Source: Kitasatospora sp. Root107 | GTDB lineage: Bacteria > Actinomycetota > Actinomycetes > Streptomycetales > Streptomycetaceae | Assembly (NCBI RefSeq): GCF_001424875.1 | Contig: NZ_LMCT01000036.1 | Span: forward strand, 1-32,596 | Direction of reading: 5' to 3' | DNA length: 32,596 nucleotides | Part shown: one piece after another, positions 15,407 to 25,353 of the stretch | How the letters are laid out: each line of letters begins with the position of its first letter | Position numbering within the stretch: position 1 is the first letter of the stretch | Translations under genes and position numbers: made by a program | The notes under the pieces: generated by a model | The model's database searches: none | Told to the model about the DNA's origin: nothing | The model's input: the letters and a program-made list of their open reading frames with translations, nothing else

Positions 15407-16579
15407 TCAGGCGAGCAGCTTCTCCACCGCAGGGCGCAGCGACTCGTCGTGCAGCGCCTCCACCCGGACGTCCGTGCAGCCGACCCAGGAGGCGGCCTCG
15501 CGCAGCGCCTCGGCCAGCGCTCCGACGTGCCGGGGCGAGGTCAGCGAGACCTGACGGGCCACCAGGGTGCGGCCCTCGCGGGCCGGGTCGACCCGGCCGA
15601 CCAGGCGGCCGCCGGCCAGCAGCGGCATCGCGAAGTAGCCGTGCACCCGCTTGTGCTTGGGGGTGTACGCCTCCAGCCGGTGCGCCATGTCGAAGATCCG
15701 CTCGGTGCGGGGGCGGTCCCAGACCAGCGAGTCGAAGGGCGAGAGCAGTGTGGTGCGGTGCCGCCCGCGCGGGGCGGTCGCCAGTGCCGCCGGGTCGGCC
15801 CAGGCCGGTGCGCCCCAGCCGGCCACCGTGACCGGGACCAGGCCGGTCTCGGGCAGTGCGGCGTCGAAGTGCTTGGCCTTGAGTCGGTGATAGTCCATCA
15901 GGTCGGCCCGGGTGGCCACGCCGAGGGCCGCCCCGGCCTGGGCGATCAGCTGCCGGACGCACTCCTGATCGGTCAGGTCCTGCTCGAACAGCGCGGCGGG
16001 GACGGCCTGTTCGGCCAGTGCGTAGACCCGCTTCCAGCTCCGTCGCTCGGTGCAGACCACGTCGCCGAAGGCGAGCGCCCGCTCGACCGCGATCTTGGTG
16101 TCGGACCAGTCCCACCACTCCGAGGTCTTCTTCGCGCCGCCCAGCTCGGTGGAGGTCAGCGGGCCCTCCGCGCGCAGCTGGTCGAGCACCCGCAGGTAAG
16201 TCTCCTCGGTGACCTCGGCACCCCAGAGGTGGCCCCGGCCGCGGTAGCCCCGGCGGCGGAAGGCGAACAGCGGCCACTCCTCGATCGGCAGGATGCAGGC
16301 CGCGTGCGACCAGTACTCGAAGGTGGCCGCCGAGCCCCAGTACGCCGTCTCGATCGCCGGGCGGCCGACCGCGCCGAGCCGGGCGTACGGGATCAGCTCG
16401 TGCGAGCGGGCCAGCACCGAGATGGTGTCCAGCTGGACCGCGCCGAGGTGGCGCAGCACGCCCCGGACACCGGACCGGCGGTCCGGGGCGCCGAGCAGGC
16501 CCTGGGCGCGCAGCGCGATCCGGCGGGCGTCGTCGGCGGAGAGTTCGACGGTCGGGGCGGGAGAGCTCGGGGCGGTCAT
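15407..16579 (-). CDS. YcaQ/AlkZ-like winged-helix DNA glycosylase (HTH_42 family)
   Basis: 390 residues, the normal length for the family. It begins with a VELSADDARRIALRAQGL helix. The catalytic Q-phi-D motif Q49-L50-D51 lies in LGAVQLDTISVLARSHEL. Other family blocks are AYWGSAATFEYWSHAACILP, FAFRRRGYRGRGHLWG, LLSPFDSLVWDRPRTERIF and KHKRVHGYFAMPLLAGGRLV. QxD rather than QxQ places it with the YcaQ-like branch, which unhooks DNA interstrand cross-links, rather than with AlkZ self-resistance enzymes (knowledge of the family). Cytoplasmic. The ATG at 16579 has no strong ribosome site, but the upstream TTG at 16627 is worse. It is divergent from secA. Confidence 0.87.
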   Translation of the reverse strand: MTAPSSPAPTVELSADDARRIALRAQGLLGAPDRRSGVRGVLRHLGAVQLDTISVLARSHELIPYARLGAVGRPAIETAYWGSAATFEYWSHAACILPIEEWPLFAFRRRGYRGRGHLWGAEVTEETYLRVLDQLRAEGPLTSTELGGAKKTSEWWDWSDTKIAVERALAFGDVVCTERRSWKRVYALAEQAVPAALFEQDLTDQECVRQLIAQAGAALGVATRADLMDYHRLKAKHFDAALPETGLVPVTVAGWGAPAWADPAALATAPRGRHRTTLLSPFDSLVWDRPRTERIFDMAHRLEAYTPKHKRVHGYFAMPLLAGGRLVGRVDPAREGRTLVARQVSLTSPRHVGALAEALREAASWVGCTDVRVEALHDESLRPAVEKLLA

Positions 16580-16725
16580 GCCCAGCAGCGTAGAGCCCGG
16601 GTCCGACAGCGCAGGTCCGGGAACCAAGGGCCCGTTTCGTACGTAACAACGAGCGCGAGGAGCAAGGCCGGTGGGTCGATTTGTCCGGACCGGGATGCTA
16701 TCGGTGGTTGTGCTCCGACGGGTGA

Positions 16726-16740
16726 CACGGTATTACCGTG
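16726..16740. promoter_or_regulatory. Palindrome CACGGTATTACCGTG upstream of secA
   Basis: Perfect 6-bp arms around ATT, 109-123 nt before the secA GTG, in the 269-bp region between the glycosylase gene and secA. A -10-like TACGAT lies at 16775-16780, about 70 nt before the start, without a good -35. It could be an operator or a leader hairpin. Confidence 0.3.
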
Positions 16741-16848
16741 CTGACGCACCTCCCGGCGCGTTGGACTCCTCGCATACGATGGCCCGTGCGGTGGGGTCGA
16801 CCCATCGTGCAGTCGTCCAAAGCCAATCCAGGCAAGGAGCCCGCCCAA

Positions 16849-19614
<2,766 letters not shown>

Positions 19615-19629
19615 GGCTGACCGTTCGTC

Positions 19630-19659
19630 AGGGGCGCGGGGCTTCGGCTCCGCGCCCCT
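19630..19659 (+). terminator. UUCG-loop terminator after secA
   Basis: Arms at 19631-19642 and 19647-19658 (GGGGCGCGGGGC and GCTCCGCGCCCC), extended by one A-T pair at 19630/19659, close on a TTCG loop with one G-U pair. It lies 15 nt after the secA stop and just before the 3' end of the convergent Rv3235-family gene, so it can serve both. Confidence 0.9.
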
Positions 19660-19666
19660 CGGCGTT

Positions 19667-20146
19667 TCAGCGGGCCTCCACGGCGGTGCACTGCCACTGC
19701 TCGGTCCGGCGGTGGCGCTCCAGCCGGAAGGCCACCATGTGGTGCCGGGGGCCGAACTCGACCCGGACGCAGACCTCCAGGGCCCGGGCGGTCGGCGCGG
19801 AGTCGTAGACCCGGCCCAGGCGGTGCGCGGTCAGCCGGCCGCGTGGGCGGAGCGGTCCGGTCCGCACCAGGGCGGTGAGCTGCTGGTAGCCCGGCAGGCT
19901 GGTGTGCCGCTGGAGCTGTCCGGCCGGACGGTGGCCGGTGAGCACCTCGACCAGCCGGTGGGCGAACCGTGCCGCCAGCTGGGTCTGCCCCGTCCTGACC
20001 GGTGAGCAGGCGCTGCGCGGGTGACGCGGGGTCAGCTCGCCGACCGGGTGCGGACGGCGGGGCACCCGGTCGGTGCGGCGCCGGTGCGGGTGCTGCGGGC
20101 TGACCGGGTGGACCAGGGCGCGGACGTGCGGTGCGGGAACGGTCAC
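19667..20146 (-). CDS. Rv3235 family protein
   Basis: About 159 residues. An Arg/Pro/His-rich, probably disordered N terminus is followed by a compact domain: LAARFAHRLVEVLTGHRPAG, LQRHTSLPGYQQLTALV and ALEVCVRVEFGPRHHMVAFR ending in QWQCTAVEAR. This pattern and its position directly after secA match the actinobacterial Rv3235 family, of unknown function. The GTG at 20146 has only a weak AAGGG upstream. A TTG at 20212 would add 22 residues, so the start is uncertain. Convergent with secA, divergent from the patatin gene. Confidence 0.8.
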   Translation of the reverse strand: MTVPAPHVRALVHPVSPQHPHRRRTDRVPRRPHPVGELTPRHPRSACSPVRTGQTQLAARFAHRLVEVLTGHRPAGQLQRHTSLPGYQQLTALVRTGPLRPRGRLTAHRLGRVYDSAPTARALEVCVRVEFGPRHHMVAFRLERHRRTEQWQCTAVEAR

Positions 20147-20247
20147 GGCGGGCGCCCTTCGTTCGCGGATGCGGTCGGGTCCCTTGGTACCGGTGGGTCG
20201 GGGGCCGGGCAACGAAGCGTCGGATCGTGTCGGCGGCGGCCGGTGGT

Positions 20248-20265
20248 GTCACCTATCCGGGTGAC
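20248..20265. promoter_or_regulatory. Inverted repeat GTCACC-N6-GGTGAC in the Rv3235-family/patatin intergenic region
   Basis: Perfect 6-bp arms with a 6-nt centre, in a 296-bp divergent region. It lies about 100 nt before the preferred GTG of the minus-strand gene and 180 nt before the patatin ATG. Apart from the 13-bp direct repeat nearer the patatin gene, nothing else recognisable is present in this gap. Confidence 0.3.
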
Positions 20266-20401
20266 GTTCGGTGCGGGGGCTGGACCCGTACGGCCCGGGG
20301 CGGTGCGTCCGGCTGACGGGGTGACGGGTACGGCAGGGCCCGAAGGGGGACGTTCTCGGGTGCTGCGCGGGCGCGGCGGCAGCCGTGGTCGCGGGCGCGG
20401 A

Positions 20402-20429
20402 CGGCAGGATCGGGGTCGGCAGGATCGGG
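20402..20429. repeat. 13-bp direct repeat CGGCAGGATCGGG before the patatin gene
   Basis: Copies at 20402-20414 and 20417-20429 are identical and separated by GT, a 15-bp period. They end 3 nt before the ribosome site of the patatin-like gene, so they would lie in its leader or promoter. Confidence 0.7.
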
Positions 20430-20442
20430 ACCGGAGGTGGGC

Positions 20443-21462
20443 ATGGTGCGGCGAGGACTGGTGCTCGGCGGGGGCGGGATGCTCGGTGCCGCCTGGACGA
20501 TCGGTGCGCTCTGCGCGGTGGAGGAGGCGACCGGCTGGCGGCCGGGCTCGGCCGAGATCGTGCTCGGCACCTCGGCCGGTTCGATCCTGGGCGCTCTGCT
20601 GGCGACCGGCGTGCAGGCGGCCGACCTGCGGGACCACCAGCGCGGCCTGGAGATCGTCACGGGCCCGCTGGCGGGCATCGAATTCGACTACGACACCGTG
20701 CTGGGCGGGGCGCTGCCGCCCCGGCCCCGGCCGCGGATCGGCTCACCCGGACTGCTGCGGGACGTCGTCCGGCACCCGCGGGAGTACCCCTTTCTGACCA
20801 TGGTCTCCGCGGTGGTGCCGACCGGGCGGGGCTCGGTGGCCCCGGTGGGCGAGCTGGTGCGCGGGCTGGTCGGCGACGACGGCCGGCTCGGGGCGTCCGG
20901 GCTGCGGGTGGCGGCGGTGGACTACCGGACCGGGCGGCGGGTGACCTTCGGCGACCCCGGCGCGCCGGTGGCGGCGGTCGACCAGGCGGTGATGGCCTCC
21001 TGCGCGATCCCCGGCTGGTTCGCCCCGGTCGAACTGGGCGGCAGCCGGTACGTGGACGGGGGCTGCTGGTCGGCCACCAACGCGGACCTGATGGCGGGCC
21101 GGGGGCTGGACGAGGTGTACGTGCTGGCGCCGATGGCCCTGCGGCCGTCCTGGCCGGACGGGCGGCGGGCGGAGCCCGGGACGCTGGCCGCGCTGCGGGA
21201 GTGGCGGCAGCGGGACCGACCGCGAGGGGTGCTGGTGCAGCTGGTCAGCCGGTACCGGCGGGCGGTGACCCGTCAGTTGATGCGGGAGGCCCGGCAGTTG
21301 CGGGCCGGGGGGATGCGGGTGCAGCTGCTGGCGCCGACGCTGGCGGACCTGGCGGCGATGGGGCCGAACATGATGGACCCGGCCCGGCGGGGGGAGACCC
21401 TGGAGACGGCGTTGCACACGGTGGCGCAAGCGCTTGGCAGGAGCTCTGGTTCTACGGTCTAG
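20443..21462 (+). CDS. Patatin-like phospholipase family protein
   Basis: 339 residues. The N-terminal oxyanion loop LVLGGGGMLGAAW, nucleophile S44 in GTSAG (42-46), and the DGG motif with catalytic Asp 205 in YVDGGCWSATNADL make the complete patatin Ser-Asp dyad. Patatin enzymes hydrolyse acyl esters of lipids. No signal peptide is seen, so it is probably cytoplasmic or membrane-associated. The ATG at 20443 follows GGAGG at 5 nt spacing and is preferred to the GTG at 20437. Its TAG stop overlaps the first base of the long inverted-repeat element, which may terminate its transcript. Confidence 0.92.
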   Translation: MVRRGLVLGGGGMLGAAWTIGALCAVEEATGWRPGSAEIVLGTSAGSILGALLATGVQAADLRDHQRGLEIVTGPLAGIEFDYDTVLGGALPPRPRPRIGSPGLLRDVVRHPREYPFLTMVSAVVPTGRGSVAPVGELVRGLVGDDGRLGASGLRVAAVDYRTGRRVTFGDPGAPVAAVDQAVMASCAIPGWFAPVELGGSRYVDGGCWSATNADLMAGRGLDEVYVLAPMALRPSWPDGRRAEPGTLAALREWRQRDRPRGVLVQLVSRYRRAVTRQLMREARQLRAGGMRVQLLAPTLADLAAMGPNMMDPARRGETLETALHTVAQALGRSSGSTV

Positions 21463-21620
21463 GGGCTCGGGGCTCTGCTGACTTGCGGCTCCGCCGCGGG
21501 GCGAGGAGGTCTGGCGTTCGGGTCACTGCGAAAGTGCCTGACCATTTACGTACGGATCACCTGTTACGAGGCCGGCGTCGCCCCGCGGCGGAGCCGCCCA
21601 TCAGCAGCGTCCCGAGCCCC
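21462..21620. repeat. 159-bp element with 43-nt imperfect inverted arms
   Basis: The left arm 21462-21504 and right arm 21578-21620 match at 38 of 43 positions when one is reverse-complemented; the 20 bases nearest the loop are identical. The 73-nt loop is less GC-rich and contains TTTACGTACGG. No protein is encoded. No clear target-site duplication is visible. It may be a terminator, an intergenic palindromic repeat or a MITE-like element. Confidence 0.9.
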
Positions 21621-21640
21621 TGGTGGTACTTGCCTGAGCG

Positions 21641-21646
21641 TATTGT
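21641..21646 (+). promoter_or_regulatory. Possible -10 (TATTGT) for the DUF6912 gene
   Basis: TATTGT fits TANNNT and lies 38 nt before the ATG, just outside the right arm of the inverted-repeat element. No good -35 is present, so this is weak. Confidence 0.25.
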
Positions 21647-21684
21647 TTGAGGTTCTGTCAGCCGAAGAATCCGGAGTGCTCCCG

Positions 21685-22194
21685 ATGCGTGTGTACGTGC
21701 CCACGACCTTGGCCGGACTGGCGGCGGCGTACCCCGGCGGGGCGTTGGATCAGGCGGTGGCGTACGCGGTGACGCCCGCGTTGCGCGAGTGGTACGTCAG
21801 CGACGACCTGGAGGAGCTGGAGTACGCGGCGCTGAACCGGGCCGCGCAGGCGGCGTTGCGGCTGCTCGCCGCCGACCCGGAGGCGCCTCGCCGCCGGGTG
21901 GTGGTGGCGGTCGAGGTCGCGGACTCCGGGGTCGGGGCGTTCGTCGGGGACGAGTACCAGGACCAGGCCTCGTTGGGGCGGGTGGTGCTCAAGGGCCCGC
22001 TGCCGCTGGCGAAGGCGGCCGCGGTGCACGCGGACGTGGCGGACGCCGAGGTGGTGGCGGACATCGCCGCCGCGGCTGCGGTGATCGAGGCGGCGGACAA
22101 GGGCGACGACGACGCGCAGTTCACCGTGGACGGCGCGGAGGACCACGAGCTGCTCTGGTTCGCCACCCAGGAGATCCCCGCGCTGCTGGCCTGA
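21685..22194 (+). CDS. DUF6912 family protein
   Basis: 169 residues, soluble, very Ala- and acid-rich. It starts MRVYVPTTLAGLAAAYPGG, contains PALREWYVSDDLEELEYAALNRAA and ends with HELLWFATQEIPALLA. This layout matches a small conserved actinobacterial family (DUF6912) found downstream of secA. No catalytic motif is visible and the function is unknown. The ATG at 21685 has GGAG 9 nt upstream. Its stop is 7 nt from the stop of the convergent alkylsulfatase gene, with no terminator between them. Confidence 0.8.
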   Translation: MRVYVPTTLAGLAAAYPGGALDQAVAYAVTPALREWYVSDDLEELEYAALNRAAQAALRLLAADPEAPRRRVVVAVEVADSGVGAFVGDEYQDQASLGRVVLKGPLPLAKAAAVHADVADAEVVADIAAAAAVIEAADKGDDDAQFTVDGAEDHELLWFATQEIPALLA

Positions 22195-22201
22195 CGCTTG
22201 G

Positions 22202-24151
22202 TCAGGGGGTGACGATCGCGAAGTTCGGGTCCGGCTTGTCGAGCACCCCCAGCAGCTTGGTCAGCAGGGTGGCGTCGCCGGTGACGGTGACGCCGTCCAG
22301 GCCCTTGCCGCCGAGCAGGCCGAGCAGTTGAGGCTTGGTCAGGGTCAGGCTGACGCCGACGCCGGCGGCCGGGGTGGTGCTGCTGCGGTAGGTCAGCACG
22401 CCGTTGGCCAGTCGCAGGTGCCAGACCTTGCCGAGGGTGGGCAGGTTCCAGTCCATGGTGAGGGTGAGGTCCCAGGCCCGGGGGCCGTTCACCCGGATCG
22501 CCACCGAGTCGATCAGCTGCTCGATGCTGAGTGCCATCAGCATGTCGGCACCCGTGGTGGAGGCGGTGGCGGGCTTCACGCCGTCGCGCAGCTCCATCGC
22601 GCCGGTGAGGTAGAAGTTCCGCCAGACCGCGTTCTCGGTGGCGTGGCCGAGGGTGTCGTAGACCTTGGCGAGCTCGCCCTTGGCCCGGCGGTCGGTGGGG
22701 TCGGCGAAGACGCAGTGGTTGAGCAGGGTGGCCGCGAACCGCAGGTCGCCGTCGCGGACGAAGCGCAGGGCGGTGGCGAGCGCGGGTCGCTGGCCCCCCA
22801 TCGCCCGGACGTACCGCTTGGACTCCTCCACCGGCGGGTGCTCCCAGAGGTGTGCCGGGTTGCCGTCGAACCAGCCCAGGTAGCGCTGGTAGATGCCCTT
22901 CACGTTGTGGCTGAGCGAGCCGTAGTAGCCCCGGTTGGCCCAGACCGCGTCGAGCGCGGGCGGCAGTTGGATCTGCTCGGCGATCTCACGGCCCGTCAGG
23001 CCCTGGTTGATCATCCGCAGGGTCTGGTCGTGCAGGTACGCGTACAGGTCGCGCTGGTGCTCCAGCAGGGTGGTGATCTGCTCGCCGCCCCAGGTCGGCC
23101 AGTGGTGCGAGGCGAAGGCCACGTCCACCTTGCCCCGGAACAGTTCGGCCGACTCGCCGAGGTAGAGCGCCCACTGCCGGGCGTCCCGGACCTGGGCGCC
23201 GCGCAGGGTGATGATGTTGTGCATGGTGTGGGTGGCGTTCTCTGCCATGCAGACGGCCCGCAGGTCCGGGAAGAGGAAGTTCATCTCGGCGTGCGCCTCG
23301 GTGCCGGGCGTCAGCTGGAACTCGATCCGGACGCCGTCCAGGGTCTCGGTCTGCCCGGTCCGCGTGACGTACTTGGTCGGCGGGATCAGGCCGATGGTGC
23401 CGAGCGAGACGTTCTGCCCGAGGCCGCAGCCGATCTGTGCGGCGGCGCTCTTGGGCAGCTGCGCGCCGTACATGTAGGAGGCGCGCCGGGTCATCGCGGT
23501 GCCCGCGTAGACGTTCTCCGAGACTGCGTGCTCCATGAAGCCCTCGGGGGCCAGGATCGGTACGCCGCCCGCGCCGTTCGGCAGCACGCCCCGGCAGCCG
23601 CCGAAGTGGTCCACGTGCGGGTGGGTGTAGATCAGCCCGGTGACCTTCCGGTCGCCCCGGTGGGCCCGGTAGAGGCCGAGTGCGGCGGCCGCGGTCTCGG
23701 CCGAGATCAGCGGGTCGATCACGACGATGCCGGTGTCGCCCTCGACGATCGTCATGTTCGACAGGTCGAGGCCGCGGACCTGGTAGATCTGCTCGGTGAC
23801 CTTGAACAGGCCCTGTTTGGCGGTGAGTTGGCTCTGCCGCCAGAGGCTGGCGTCGGCGGTCTTCGGCGCCGGGCCGGCCAGGAAGGCGTACGCGTCGTTG
23901 TCCCAGACCACCTGGCCCGCCGCGTTCTTCACCACGCCCGGGGTGAGCGCCGCGACGAAGCCCCGCTCGGCGTCGGCGAAGTCGGCCCGGTCGTCGTACG
24001 GCAGCCCGCCGGTGTCGGTCGCGCTCTCCCCGCCGGTCGGGCCCCTGCCGTCGGACTGCCCGATCGCCGCCGCGCTCAGCGGGTTCAGGGCGAGGGCCGC
24101 GGCTGCGGCACCGGTGGCGGCGACGAAACCGCGACGGTCGAGGGGGCTCAT
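22202..24151 (-). CDS. TAT-exported SdsA1-type alkylsulfatase (metallo-beta-lactamase fold)
   Basis: 649 residues. A twin-arginine leader (DRRGFVAATGAAAAALAL) exports the folded enzyme. The MBL domain has H177-P-H179-V-D181-H182 then FGG, E285 in PGTEAHAEM, E304 in MAENATHTMHN and the histidine pair in FASHHWPTW, which together match the binuclear zinc site of SdsA1. A dimerisation helical region follows, then a C-terminal SCP2-like domain (about 530-649) that in SdsA1 binds the alkyl chain. The family hydrolyses primary or secondary alkyl sulfates such as SDS. Which one applies here cannot be told. The start is the ATG at 24151 with GAGG upstream. Confidence 0.92.
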   Translation of the reverse strand: MSPLDRRGFVAATGAAAAALALNPLSAAAIGQSDGRGPTGGESATDTGGLPYDDRADFADAERGFVAALTPGVVKNAAGQVVWDNDAYAFLAGPAPKTADASLWRQSQLTAKQGLFKVTEQIYQVRGLDLSNMTIVEGDTGIVVIDPLISAETAAAALGLYRAHRGDRKVTGLIYTHPHVDHFGGCRGVLPNGAGGVPILAPEGFMEHAVSENVYAGTAMTRRASYMYGAQLPKSAAAQIGCGLGQNVSLGTIGLIPPTKYVTRTGQTETLDGVRIEFQLTPGTEAHAEMNFLFPDLRAVCMAENATHTMHNIITLRGAQVRDARQWALYLGESAELFRGKVDVAFASHHWPTWGGEQITTLLEHQRDLYAYLHDQTLRMINQGLTGREIAEQIQLPPALDAVWANRGYYGSLSHNVKGIYQRYLGWFDGNPAHLWEHPPVEESKRYVRAMGGQRPALATALRFVRDGDLRFAATLLNHCVFADPTDRRAKGELAKVYDTLGHATENAVWRNFYLTGAMELRDGVKPATASTTGADMLMALSIEQLIDSVAIRVNGPRAWDLTLTMDWNLPTLGKVWHLRLANGVLTYRSSTTPAAGVGVSLTLTKPQLLGLLGGKGLDGVTVTGDATLLTKLLGVLDKPDPNFAIVTP

Positions 24152-24292
24152 GGACTACCTCACAGCAAGAGGGGGACCGGGTGGTGACGCCGACCCTGCT
24201 GCCCGGCCCGGTGCAGGTCAATGGCGCGGAGCGGATTTGGGAAGGCTCCCTGCATCGGGCGGGGCGAGGCTGTGAACGGTCCTATTGCGAGG

Positions 24293-25225
24293 TCAGGCCG
24301 CCAGGTGCCGGGTGAGGAAGGCGACGCTGCGGGCGACCAGCGGCTCGATGTCGGCGCCGACGAAGATGTGGTCGGCCCCGGGCACGGTGATCAGCTCGAC
24401 GTCGGTGTGCGGCCGTAGGAGGTCGGCGAGCAGTTCGCTCTGGCTGTAGGGGACGACCTGGTCGGCGGTGCCGTGGATGATCAGGACGGGCGGTGTCCGG
24501 TGGCCGGCGTAGCTGGTGGGGCTGGCGGCGCGGTACAGATCGGGACGTTGGCCCGGCTCGGCGCCGAGCAGGGCGGTGACCGGGTGTCCGACCGGGGGCA
24601 GCTCGAGAGCCGGGGGGAAGCCAGCGGCCGCCGAGACGAGTTCGGCGGGTCCGTACCAGTCGACCACCGCGCGGATGCTCCCGCTGTCGCCGTCGATGAC
24701 CCCCTCCGCGCCGTCGAGGTCGAGCCCGTCCGGTGTCGTGGCCGGGGCGAGGGTCGCGAGCAGGGCGAGGTGGGCGCCGGCCGACTCGCCCCACAGGGCG
24801 AGGCGGGTGGGGTCGATGCCGAGCTCGGCGGCAAAGTGGCGGACGTAGCGGATCGCGGAGCGGACGTCGTGGAGCTGGGCCGGGAACGGCGCTTCGAGGC
24901 TGTGGCGGTAGTCGATGGAGGCGACGGCGATACCGGCCTCGGTGAGCGAACCGAAGAGGAGTTCGGCGGGCAGGGTGGGCGGCGGGTAGCGGCGGTCGCC
25001 GTCGGCCCAGCCGCCACCGTGGATCCACACGACCACGGGCACGGCACCGCCCTCGACGGGCGGCAGGTGGAGGTCCAGCAGCCGGGGACGGTAGCCCATG
25101 GTGCGGGCGTAGGTCGCACCATCGATGCGGCGGCTGCCGTCGGGGCCGGTCACGGCCGGGGGCGGCGGCAGGAAGGAGGGCGGGAGCAGCGGCGCTTCGG
25201 CGTCGATGGTCGGTCGGTCGGCCAT
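24293..25225 (-). CDS. Alpha/beta hydrolase, hormone-sensitive lipase-like family
   Basis: 310 residues with no signal peptide. The oxyanion motif HGGGW (69-73), nucleophile S148 in GESAG (146-150), D255 in HGTADQVVPY and H286 in PGADHIFVG form a complete catalytic triad. This fits HSL/BD-FAE type esterases that deacetylate small or carbohydrate esters. The ATG at 25225 has GAGAGGA upstream. It lies 128 nt downstream of the GH1 gene on the same strand and could be co-transcribed with it, which would suit removal of acyl groups from glycosides (inference). It is upstream of, and codirectional with, the alkylsulfatase gene, 141 nt away. Confidence 0.88.
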   Translation of the reverse strand: MADRPTIDAEAPLLPPSFLPPPPAVTGPDGSRRIDGATYARTMGYRPRLLDLHLPPVEGGAVPVVVWIHGGGWADGDRRYPPPTLPAELLFGSLTEAGIAVASIDYRHSLEAPFPAQLHDVRSAIRYVRHFAAELGIDPTRLALWGESAGAHLALLATLAPATTPDGLDLDGAEGVIDGDSGSIRAVVDWYGPAELVSAAAGFPPALELPPVGHPVTALLGAEPGQRPDLYRAASPTSYAGHRTPPVLIIHGTADQVVPYSQSELLADLLRPHTDVELITVPGADHIFVGADIEPLVARSVAFLTRHLAA

Positions 25226-25260
25226 GGCAAGGTCCTCTCCTGGGTGCCTGGATCATTGCG

Positions 25261-25353
25261 CGCACGGCATCCGCACGGCAGGACGGTGGTGCGGTGTGTC
25301 GGGGAAACCCATCCGGTTGCCCCCGCTGTGCGGTTACGGCCGCTGCCGTGCGG
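25261..25353. repeat. CGCACGGCA tandem pair with an inverted third copy
   Basis: CGCACGGCA occurs at 25261-25269 and 25272-25280. The 10-bp CCGCACGGCA (25271-25280) is perfectly reverse-complemented at 25344-25353, directly after the GH1 stop. It lies in the 128-bp gap between the GH1 and hydrolase genes. It could be a hydrolase operator, or a weak GH1 transcript hairpin with a 63-nt loop. Confidence 0.55.

Noticed and set aside
13586..16744. 1052-codon plus-strand open frame opposite the oxidase and glycosylase genes
   Set aside because: Gly/Arg/Val-rich shadow frame; the minus-strand genes have full family motifs.
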